NCBI GenBank assembly: GCA_002469765.1
Contig: DKNS01000073.1
Span: forward strand, 1-13,545
Source of the DNA: Flavobacteriales bacterium UBA7382
GTDB taxonomy: Bacteria; Bacteroidota; Bacteroidia; Flavobacteriales_D; Sanyastnellaceae
Direction: 5' to 3'
Length of the DNA stretch: 13,545 nt
Position 1 is the stretch's first letter; each line of letters starts with the position of its first letter. The notes under the pieces are model-generated. The model was not told the DNA's origin. It ran no database searches and saw only the letters and a list, made by a program, of their open reading frames with translations. Shown one piece after another: positions 1 to 6,335 of the stretch. A program made the translations under genes and the position numbers.

Positions 1-906
1 GGTGAAGTCTCTTGGGCCCCTGTGGGTGGTGAAGGTGCATACACTTACCTCTTCAGCGGAGAGGCGACCACAGCGACGTCCGCGTCGGATTTGGCCCCAG
101 GCGATTACGACATTGTGGTGACCGACGCCAACAACTGTTCAACCTCGGCCACTGTCACGGTGGATGCGGGTGTGGCCATCGTGGCCAGCTCTTCTGTAAT
201 TGATGCACAGTGTGCAGGCGAAAACGACGGAGAGGTGACCGTGACTGCCGAAGGAGGCAGCGGCGTCTTCCAATTCAGCGACGACGGTGTCAACTTTGCC
301 GATGGCAACGTGTTTGACGACCTCAATGCGGGTTCGTACAACTTCTTCGTCCAAGACGAGTTCGGTTGCAGCGGGACTGTGACAGCGAACGTCTCTGAAC
401 CTGCGGCGGTTGAAATCTCAGGCATCGTGTCTGAGGGTGCCGTTACAGGTGAAGGCAGCATCGACATCACCATCACAGGTGGTTTGCCTCCCTATGAGTA
501 CGAGTGGATGGGCCCAGGTGTGACTGGAACCACCGACCAGGATTTGACAGGCATTTCCACGGGCGAGTACATTGTGGAAGTGACCGACGCCAACGGGTGC
601 AGCTCCCTCGCGATAATCAACCTGACCACATCGGTTGAGGAAATTGCCCCAGGCGTTGTGGCTTCGGTGTTCCCGAACCCTTCACAAGGCTTGTTTGCCG
701 TGGAGATTGCAGGACAAACCCAAGGAGCAGTGGCCTACCACGTCTTGGACGGACAGGGTCGTTTGTTGACCCAGGGACAATGGGTCGGTGCGGCTCAATT
801 GTTCCGTGAAACGTTGGATCTGACTGGCGCAGAAGCTGGTTTGTACCAGCTCGTGTTGGTGGCCAATGGCCAGCCAACCTCTGTGCAAATTGTCAAAATG
901 AACTGA
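1..906 (+). CDS. T9SS-sorted surface/secreted protein with SprB-like repeats, C-terminal part (5'-truncated by window)
   Basis: The reading frame is open from base 1, so this is the 3' end of a longer gene; about 301 codons are visible. At least three SprB-like repeats are seen. Each has a Gly-rich 'TGGxPPYxYxW'-type strand, an 'L.aGxYxvxVtDxnGC' strand and a single Cys near its end (VTDANNC near base 120, VQDEFGC near 350, VTDANGC near 580). The last ~80 residues (about 664-903) are a T9SS type A sorting domain: VFPNPSQG, then a VLDGQGRLL-type strand and an AGLYQLVL strand, ending ...VQIVKMN. By family knowledge, such proteins cross the outer membrane by T9SS, are cleaved at the C-terminal domain, and are then released or anchored. 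SprB repeats occur in gliding adhesins and other surface proteins; no catalytic domain is visible here, and the real function lies upstream of the window. A strong terminator follows. Very confident as a T9SS cargo, less so as an adhesin. Confidence 0.92.
   Translation, partial: GEVSWAPVGGEGAYTYLFSGEATTATSASDLAPGDYDIVVTDANNCSTSATVTVDAGVAIVASSSVIDAQCAGENDGEVTVTAEGGSGVFQFSDDGVNFADGNVFDDLNAGSYNFFVQDEFGCSGTVTANVSEPAAVEISGIVSEGAVTGEGSIDITITGGLPPYEYEWMGPGVTGTTDQDLTGISTGEYIVEVTDANGCSSLAIINLTTSVEEIAPGVVASVFPNPSQGLFAVEIAGQTQGAVAYHVLDGQGRLLTQGQWVGAAQLFRETLDLTGAEAGLYQLVLVANGQPTSVQIVKMN
664..903 (+). other. T9SS type A C-terminal sorting domain (in the 5'-truncated CDS)
   Basis: The segment has the three conserved parts of the family: an FPNPSQG motif, a central 'xVLDGQGRLLxxG' strand and a terminal 'aGLYQLVLVxNG' strand with a short basic end. 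The domain directs export through the type IX secretion pore and is normally removed on export. Confidence 0.88.
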
Positions 907-934
907 TCTCAGGTCAGTCAGACATCATGTGAGA

Positions 935-966
935 GGGAAGGCCGGAGGCCTTCCCTTTTTCTTTTT
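935..966 (+). terminator. Rho-independent terminator after the first SprB-repeat gene
   Basis: Perfect 9-bp stem GGGAAGGCC / GGCCTTCCC (935-943 and 947-955) with a 3-nt loop, followed by T5-C-T5. It lies 29 bases after the stop codon at 904-906. It separates this gene from the next same-strand gene, which therefore needs its own promoter. Confidence 0.92.
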
Positions 967-1052
967 CTGTTCCAGAGATTGCAGGCTCAGTCATTCTTCT
1001 CGAACTTTTTGCGCAGGTTCACGTACGAAGTGTTCCTGTCAACGATTCGCCC

Positions 1053-4000
1053 ATGTTCGATTTAAAGTTATCTCGCCTTGCCAAGGCCGTCACGACGGCC
1101 TGTTCTTTTTTGTTGCTGGTGGGGACTTCCCAATCGCAAGATGCCTCTCCAGATTTCAGTTTGACTGTGGAAGCCACTCCTGCTGTGGCGTTGGGAGACG
1201 CGATGACCTACCGGTTCTACGTCAACATGATGGGGGCAGGAGACCGAATGTCTTCCGTGTATGGCAACAGCATGAGTCCTTTGTTGGTTGAGGTTATCGA
1301 GGGGGCATTCAACGATTCATTGAACACATCCTGGAATGCGGCTGGGTTGAGCCCAACGCTTTTGGCCTTGTTCCCTGAGTTGCAGGACGACACCTACGCC
1401 ACAATCGGGTTGTCTGGTCCTGCATCGTTGTCCGAATTGGAAAACGCTTCGGATGCGCAGATTGCATTGGACGCCACCCAACCTGGTGTGCAAGAATTTT
1501 TCACGACTGATGGGGCTGATGAATTGCGTGCCGACTCCGAAATAGGCTCGGTTTGGTTTGTGTTGAATGACGCATCCAATGCCCTTCCTGACGAGTTCAT
1601 GCGGGTCTTGATCATGCAAATCACGACCGCAGGCAACGTGCAAGGGACTTTGAACTTCCAGGTCTTGCCAGAGGGGCCGCTAGGTTTGGGAACGGACGAG
1701 GTTCGCACGGTGTCTTTTGATGGGGAAGGGGTGTTTTACGACGCGGACTTTGGTCCTGTCTTCGGATGCACGGACGCGACAGCGTGCAATTACAACGAGC
1801 TGGCCAGCGACGATGACGGCACTTGTTTGCAATTTGACGTTTGTGGAATCTGCGGTGGACCCGGCCTGCCAGAGGGGATCTGCGATTGCAATGGAAACAT
1901 GTTGGACGCCATTGGCGAATGCGGAGGCGATTGTTCAGCGGACGCGGATGGCGATGGCGTGTGCGACTTCGAGGATGGATGTTTGAACATGGATGCGTGC
2001 AACTACCTCGAGCCCAATACCACTGAATGCGATTTCTGCAGCTGTGCGGAAGGCGTGTCTGAGGGAGCGGGTTTGGTGCTTGAAACCGTCGCCACAGATG
2101 TGGAAGGCGGCCAAACGTGTTACCACCTTTTTCTCGAGGCGGATTCTCAAGATGATGTGCTGACTGCGGTGCTCGGTAAGGCAGGTGCGCCCTTGGTCAT
2201 CACCACCACGGGGACTTGGTTTCAAGACGAGGAAAGCCCCTTTGACTCTCACTTGACCTTTGGAGAAGGGGACTCAGGGTTGGCCTTGCTTGGCAATCCA
2301 AGCATTTGGGAGGCGTTCGAAGGCGGAGCCGGGTTGCTCTTCAATGATGATGTAGGTGGAGGCTGGACAGTGGATGGAATCCAAGGTGCTTCCGCAAACA
2401 ACGACAACCGGATTTGGTTGGGCCAGCTGACCACAGCAGGCGACGTCTTTGTCCAATTCCATGCCCAAATGTTGGCAGGAGGGACGCTTGCTGGCGCGGA
2501 ATTACGTGATGTGCAGGTGCAAGGGTCAAGCGCGTCCAACCCTGCTGACAACGCATGTGGATGCACCAACATCCAAGCGACGAATTACGATCCGTCTGCC
2601 GACTACGACGACGGTTCCTGCGACGGCGTGGCGGAAGGCTGCACCGACATGGCGGCGTGCAATTTTGATGCTGCCGCAGATGTCGACGATGGGTCTTGCG
2701 AGTTTGCCGAAGATGGCTTTGATTGCACAGGCACTTGTTTGGTGGGAGATTTGGACGGCGATGGCATTTGCGATGCAGTCGACGAATGTGTGGACATGGA
2801 AGCGCCGACGTGGACGTATTTCCCTGCCGCCGACACCTTGTCTTGTTCAGACCTCATGCCCGACCCTTCGATGACCATGCCTGAAGCGTCAGACGACTGC
2901 GGTCCAGTGAACGTAGAGTGGTTGATCGATGGTCCTTTCGAATATCCATTCCAATGCCTACAGAGTTACCTCTGCCCCAGGGTTTACCAAGCCACCGATG
3001 CGGCTGGAAACAGCATCATGGACACCCTGATGTTCACGGTGCTTGACCTCGACGCTCCGATCTTTGTGTTCCCTGCAGAGAGCATGATCTCTGTGGATGA
3101 ACTCGCTGGGGAGGCTGTTCCTATGGCAGAGGCCATGGTGGCAGACGCGTGCGATGAGAATGCAGGATATGAGGTGGTGGAAGACACCCTGAGCAACACC
3201 GGGTTGGAGCTTGTCATTCAGCGCACCTTTTCCGCGTCGGATGCGTGCGGCAACACTTCGGTGTTTGTGCAAACCATCGACATCACGTTGGCCTTGGAAG
3301 GGTGTATGGACCCGGGGGCCTGCAACTTCGATGAAGGCGCCAACGTGGATGACAGCTCTTGCACCTATGCTGACGGGGGATACGCATGCGACGGTTCTTG
3401 CCTGGCAGACACCGACGGCGATGGCGTGTGCGACCCCTTTGAAGTGTTGGGATGCACGGATTTGGCGGCCTGCAATTTCAGCCTTGACGCCACGGAAGAG
3501 GACGGGTCTTGCGATTATTGTTCATGTGAACAGAGCTCTTTTGAGGGTTACGGATTGTTGGTGGAGCCCCATGCCATCCACGAAGAAGGTGTTCTGGCGG
3601 GGTTGACCACATACCGGATGTACGTCACGACGCCCAACCCCACAGACGTGTTCAGTGCGATGTGGGGGGATTCAGACACCCCCTTGCTCATCTCCTCGAG
3701 CACGTCGTTTTACCAGCACCCGCTTGGGAGCGCTTTGGGCCACAACATTTCTCCCTTGGCGTTTGAGTTCTTGCCGGAGTTGGAGTTCGACAGCTGGTTG
3801 ACTGTGGGTCTGGATGGTCCTGCGGGGCCAAACGAGCAGCCCCCTTCACCCATTGGAGATTCAGAGTCTGGATGGCTGAGCAATTTTGAAGCCGGAGAGG
3901 ATGTCGTCCTGAATGACGAGACGGGAGGTGCATTGTATGTGGTCAACGACCCTTCAGAGAACATCGTGTCCGGTGGTGACCTGCGTATTTTGGTGGGACA

Positions 4001-5513
4001 ATTCACCACGGATGGCGAGTTGTCTGGTCAATTGAATTTCCAAATGTTCAACATGGGCTTGGCCACGGATGACTCCGACATCAGCATTCCATTCGCGGGC
4101 GTGGGTCAGGTGGACAGCACAAGTGAAATTGTCTGTGGGTGCACTGACGAAAGTGCGTGCAATTACAACATGGAAGCCACCAACGACGATGGGTCTTGTG
4201 AATTTGTATCCTGTTTGGGATGCATCGATTCTGCGTCATGCAATTTCCAGGAGGATGCGACCCAGGACGACGGGTCCTGTGAATACGAGACGTGTGCCGG
4301 TTGCACCAACCCAGTGGCGTGCAACTTTGACGAAGGGGCCACCATCGACGCCGGTTGCATTTTGCCCGACGGGAACTGCGAGTCTTGCTCAGGGGAAACC
4401 GACGGGACCGGGGTTGTCGTTGTGAACGATGCCGATGGGGACGGGGTGTGTGACGAAGACGAGATTTTTGGATGCACAGATGCGTTGGCTTCCAACTTCA
4501 ACCCTTTGGCCACAGAGGAAGACGAAAGCTGCTTGTACTGCGATTTGGTCTTGACGGTGGACGTGTTGCAGGAGGTGGTCTGTGAAGGTGACAGCACAGC
4601 GGTGGTGGAACTCACCATCGACAATGTGGTCTTCACAGACAGCATTGTGGTCCTCTTGAATGGGGAGGTGCAGTCGGATGAAGTGTTTGAAGGTCTCCCC
4701 GCAGGGATGTACACCGCAGTGGTGCAACAAGGAGTGGCTTGCGAAGCACTGGTCAACTTTGAATTGGCGGATGGCGGCGCATTCACAATGGATGTCGTTT
4801 CGGAGGACGTGAGTTGTTTCGGTGTGGTTGACGGTGTGGTTGACGCGGTTCCGTTGACAGGGGTTTTTCCCATCGAATACATCTTGTTCGGGACGTTGGC
4901 CGACACCAATGTGACTGGGGCGTTCAACGATCTGGCGCCAGGCGCGTATGTCTTGAACGCGACCGATGGAAATGGCTGTGCGGCAGATGAGGTAAGTCTG
5001 ACCATTCTCGAGCCGGCAGAGATCGCATTCGTGGCTGACGTGACGGACGCTGCAGAAGAAGGTGAGGGGTCGATTGATTTGGAGGTGACGGGGGGAACAG
5101 CTCCTTACGGGTATGAATGGTCCAGCACGGGAACCTTCGCTTCAGACGACGAAGACATTGCAGGGCTGCCAGCTCCATTCGCGTACAGCGTGACGGTGAC
5201 CGACGCCAATGGCTGTGAAGCGGAAGGAGGGCCTTTCGAAGTGAATGACCTGTACGGACTCGACGAATTTGGCCAAGTCCAGTTTGTGGCCTTTCCGAAC
5301 CCAACCCAAGACATGCTGACTGTGGAGTTGAGCCAACCAGTGGGGCAAGCATCTTTGACGGTCCACGACAACGCAGGACGCGTGGTTTTGCAAGATGCGT
5401 TCCTCGGGATGCGTCAGCGGCTCGACGTGTCAGGTTGGGCGTCCGGGACTTACCAAGTGCGTGTCACCCACGGCATGGTCTCGGCGCGCGCCCAGGTTCT
5501 TGTTCAGCATTGA
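1053..5513 (+). CDS. Large modular T9SS-secreted protein with triplicated unknown domain, Cys-rich repeats, HYR-like and SprB-like modules
   Basis: 1486 aa. Residues 1-28 are a signal peptide (basic start, hydrophobic SFLLLVG, likely cleavage after SQS). Order of parts: unknown domain copy 1 (about 31-237); two Cys repeats and a DADGDGVCD loop (239-331); copy 2 (335-503); two Cys repeats and a second DxDGDG loop (504-574); two HYR-like modules with 'DAAGN' and 'DACGN' signatures (about 581-746); two Cys repeats and a third loop (751-825); copy 3 (830-1029); four Cys repeats and a fourth loop (1030-1163); SprB-like repeats (about 1165-1405); T9SS type A sorting domain (about 1410-1486, FPNPTQD). 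No enzyme motif was found. DxDGDG loops normally bind calcium and the paired Cys probably form disulfides, so a calcium-stabilised secreted or surface structural/binding protein is inferred. The ATG at 1053 is chosen because it starts a proper signal peptide. No Shine-Dalgarno or clear -7 box is visible upstream. Confidence 0.95.
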   Translation: MFDLKLSRLAKAVTTACSFLLLVGTSQSQDASPDFSLTVEATPAVALGDAMTYRFYVNMMGAGDRMSSVYGNSMSPLLVEVIEGAFNDSLNTSWNAAGLSPTLLALFPELQDDTYATIGLSGPASLSELENASDAQIALDATQPGVQEFFTTDGADELRADSEIGSVWFVLNDASNALPDEFMRVLIMQITTAGNVQGTLNFQVLPEGPLGLGTDEVRTVSFDGEGVFYDADFGPVFGCTDATACNYNELASDDDGTCLQFDVCGICGGPGLPEGICDCNGNMLDAIGECGGDCSADADGDGVCDFEDGCLNMDACNYLEPNTTECDFCSCAEGVSEGAGLVLETVATDVEGGQTCYHLFLEADSQDDVLTAVLGKAGAPLVITTTGTWFQDEESPFDSHLTFGEGDSGLALLGNPSIWEAFEGGAGLLFNDDVGGGWTVDGIQGASANNDNRIWLGQLTTAGDVFVQFHAQMLAGGTLAGAELRDVQVQGSSASNPADNACGCTNIQATNYDPSADYDDGSCDGVAEGCTDMAACNFDAAADVDDGSCEFAEDGFDCTGTCLVGDLDGDGICDAVDECVDMEAPTWTYFPAADTLSCSDLMPDPSMTMPEASDDCGPVNVEWLIDGPFEYPFQCLQSYLCPRVYQATDAAGNSIMDTLMFTVLDLDAPIFVFPAESMISVDELAGEAVPMAEAMVADACDENAGYEVVEDTLSNTGLELVIQRTFSASDACGNTSVFVQTIDITLALEGCMDPGACNFDEGANVDDSSCTYADGGYACDGSCLADTDGDGVCDPFEVLGCTDLAACNFSLDATEEDGSCDYCSCEQSSFEGYGLLVEPHAIHEEGVLAGLTTYRMYVTTPNPTDVFSAMWGDSDTPLLISSSTSFYQHPLGSALGHNISPLAFEFLPELEFDSWLTVGLDGPAGPNEQPPSPIGDSESGWLSNFEAGEDVVLNDETGGALYVVNDPSENIVSGGDLRILVGQFTTDGELSGQLNFQMFNMGLATDDSDISIPFAGVGQVDSTSEIVCGCTDESACNYNMEATNDDGSCEFVSCLGCIDSASCNFQEDATQDDGSCEYETCAGCTNPVACNFDEGATIDAGCILPDGNCESCSGETDGTGVVVVNDADGDGVCDEDEIFGCTDALASNFNPLATEEDESCLYCDLVLTVDVLQEVVCEGDSTAVVELTIDNVVFTDSIVVLLNGEVQSDEVFEGLPAGMYTAVVQQGVACEALVNFELADGGAFTMDVVSEDVSCFGVVDGVVDAVPLTGVFPIEYILFGTLADTNVTGAFNDLAPGAYVLNATDGNGCAADEVSLTILEPAEIAFVADVTDAAEEGEGSIDLEVTGGTAPYGYEWSSTGTFASDDEDIAGLPAPFAYSVTVTDANGCEAEGGPFEVNDLYGLDEFGQVQFVAFPNPTQDMLTVELSQPVGQASLTVHDNAGRVVLQDAFLGMRQRLDVSGWASGTYQVRVTHGMVSARAQVLVQH
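1143..1766 (+). repeat. Unknown secreted domain, copy 1 of 3
   Basis: Residues about 31-237 of the 1486-aa protein. Shared signatures with copy 3: 'TYRFYV', 'SPLLVEV', 'FPELQDDTYATIGLSGPA', 'FVLNDA' and 'MQITTAGNVQGTLNFQ'. It sits directly after the signal peptide and runs into the first Cys repeat (Cys239). I do not recognise it as a named domain family. Confidence 0.7.
1767..2045 (+). repeat. Cys-rich repeats 1-2 with a DxDGDGxCD loop
   Basis: Repeat 1 begins at Cys239 (CTDATACNY ... DDGTC) and repeat 2 at Cys310 (CLNMDACNY ... CDFCSC). Between them lie a CGICGG / CDCNGN / CGGDC stretch and a calcium-loop-like DADGDGVCD (1941-1967). The unit ends in a CSC motif immediately before unknown-domain copy 2. 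Confidence 0.85.
2055..2561 (+). repeat. Unknown secreted domain, copy 2 of 3 (divergent)
   Basis: Residues about 335-503. It keeps the start ('GLVLE...'), a 'APLVIT' strand, 'LLFNDDVGGGWTV' and 'IWLGQLTTAGDVFVQF', which align with copies 1 and 3. The middle 'LPELxxDxWxTxGLxGPA' block is replaced by unrelated sequence, so this copy is shorter and the most diverged. Confidence 0.6.
2562..2774 (+). repeat. Cys-rich repeats 3-4 with a DxDGDGxCD loop
   Basis: Repeat 3 starts at Cys504 (CTNIQATNY ... DDGSC; here Ala-Thr-Asn replaces Ala-Cys-Asn, so one Cys is lost). Repeat 4 starts 78 bases later (CTDMAACNF ... DDGSC). A DLDGDGICD loop follows at 2748-2774. Confidence 0.85.
2793..3290 (+). other. 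Two HYR-like modules within the 1486-aa protein
   Basis: Residues about 581-746. Each half opens with an 'xDxxAPxxxxxPA' strand (DMEAPTW and DLDAPIF), carries an 'A.D.C' segment (ASDDCGPVNVEW and VADACDENAGY), and ends with 'Y.ATDAAGNS' or 'FSASDACGNTS'. This is the layout of HYR/Ig-like modules, which occur in secreted and adhesion proteins. Family assignment is from visible motifs only. Confidence 0.65.
3303..3527 (+). repeat. Cys-rich repeats 5-6 with a DxDGDGxCD loop
   Basis: Repeat 5 at Cys751 (CMDPGACNF ... DDSSC) and repeat 6 (CTDLAACNF ... EDGSC) are separated by a YACDGSC segment and a DTDGDGVCD loop (3408-3434). The unit ends in CDYCSC, parallel to the CDFCSC that precedes domain copy 2. 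Confidence 0.85.
3540..4139 (+). repeat. Unknown secreted domain, copy 3 of 3
   Basis: Residues about 830-1029. Best match to copy 1: 'TTYRMYV', 'TPLLIS', 'FLPELEFDSWLTVGLDGPAG', 'VVLNDETGGALYVV', 'RILVGQFTTDGELSGQLNFQ'. No catalytic motif is recognised. It is followed at once by the tandem Cys repeats 7-9. Confidence 0.7.
4140..4541 (+). repeat. Cys-rich repeats 7-10, with an exact 81-bp tandem period
   Basis: Repeats 7, 8 and 9 begin at 4140, 4221 and 4302, an exact 81-base (27-residue) period: CTDESACNY, CIDSASCNF, CTNPVACNF. Repeat 10 begins at 4473 after a DADGDGVCD loop (4428-4454) and has lost the middle Cys (CTDALASNF). The regular period suggests recent in-frame tandem duplication. 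Confidence 0.85.
5280..5510 (+). other. T9SS type A C-terminal sorting domain (in the 1486-aa protein)
   Basis: Residues about 1410-1486 show the FPNPTQD motif, a 'LTVHDNAGRVVLQ' strand, 'RLDVSGWASGTYQVRV' and a short end, as in the family. Together with the N-terminal signal peptide it marks export by Sec and then the type IX secretion system. Confidence 0.9.
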
Positions 5514-5567
5514 GGGCACAAGAGGCCATTCAAGAATCCATTTGGAAACGAAGAAGTGTCGCCGTCG

Positions 5568-6335
5568 TCAGGTTTTGAACCCGGCGATGGCGTCTTTCGT
5601 GAAGGAGCTCAACACAAGTCGGCCTGACACAGCGGCGCGTTCCATTAGAAGATCGTCCCAGTGCTCCGTGCCTTCCCAAAGAACGCGCTTCAGTTCAGAC
5701 ATGGCTTCTGGGTTGCTCGAAGCGAGGTCTGTCGTGAGCACGTTGATGGCGTCGTCCATGTCTGACACATTGTCAAACACTTCGGTGTACATCCCCTGTT
5801 GTGCGGCCCAGCGGGCGTCTTTCCAAGACTTGGCGTCGATGGCGAGCATGCCCATGGCAGAGGTGCCAATTTTGCGTTCCACGGCAGGCCCCACCACAAA
5901 GGGGCCGATGCCCACGGCAAGCTCAGAGAGCTTGACCGACGCGAAGGACGTGGCGTAGCAAATGTCCACAGCTGAGGCGAGCCCCACCCCGCCGCCAACA
6001 GCTTTGCCTTGGACGCGACCCACGACAAATTTGGGACACATGCGGATGGCGTTGATGACCATCGCAAAGCCGCTGAAGAAGTTGAGTCCTTCTTGCTCGT
6101 TTTGGATGGCGACGAGTTCATCGAAGCTCGCCCCTGCGCAGAACGCACGATCGCCAGCCGAACGGAGCACGACAACTTTGATGTCTTCAGACTTGCCTGC
6201 CGACGTGATGGATTCGGCAAGTTCCCTGAGCAAATGACCGGGCAAGCTGTTCGAGGCGGGGTGTGCAAACGTGATGGTTCCGACACCGCGGTCGTCCACT
6301 TTTGTTTGGACATACGCCTCAGTATGAGCACTCAT
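5568..6335 (-). CDS. Enoyl-CoA hydratase/isomerase (crotonase) family protein
   Basis: 255 aa, usual length for the crotonase superfamily, which acts in the cytoplasm on acyl-CoA thioesters. The two oxyanion-hole segments are clear: RAFCAGASF (64-71) and GKAVGGGVGLA (110-120). Of the two catalytic Glu of classical hydratases, the second is present (Glu138 in KLSELAVGIGP). The first, in the GGGxE position, is replaced by Gly118. This favours an isomerase-like or other crotonase reaction over a standard enoyl-CoA hydratase; the substrate cannot be told. The start ATG overlaps the stop of citrate synthase as ATGA (6332-6335), so it is very probably co-transcribed and translationally coupled. The stop is at 5568-5570, 54 bases from the stop of the convergent gene. 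Family is certain, substrate is not. Confidence 0.93.
   Translation of the reverse strand: MSAHTEAYVQTKVDDRGVGTITFAHPASNSLPGHLLRELAESITSAGKSEDIKVVVLRSAGDRAFCAGASFDELVAIQNEQEGLNFFSGFAMVINAIRMCPKFVVGRVQGKAVGGGVGLASAVDICYATSFASVKLSELAVGIGPFVVGPAVERKIGTSAMGMLAIDAKSWKDARWAAQQGMYTEVFDNVSDMDDAINVLTTDLASSNPEAMSELKRVLWEGTEHWDDLLMERAAVSGRLVLSSFTKDAIAGFKT
6332..6335 (-). other. ATGA stop/start overlap between gltA and the crotonase gene
   Basis: On the minus strand the TGA stop of citrate synthase (6334-6332) shares two bases with the ATG start (6335-6333) of the crotonase gene. This is the typical junction for translational coupling and supports both start assignments. Confidence 0.9.

Noticed and set aside
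1006..1031. TTTTTG at 1006-1011 and TACGAAGT at 1024-1031 as a promoter for the 1486-aa gene
   Set aside because: The -7 candidate matches TAnnTTTG poorly and the spacing (12 bases) is far from the 19-21 expected.
4163..5005. A 280-codon minus-strand frame rich in Ser, Thr and Pro within the large T9SS gene
   Set aside because: Its composition is just the reverse reading of Asp/Gly/Val/Cys-rich repeats. The plus-strand frame is uninterrupted and carries clear domains.
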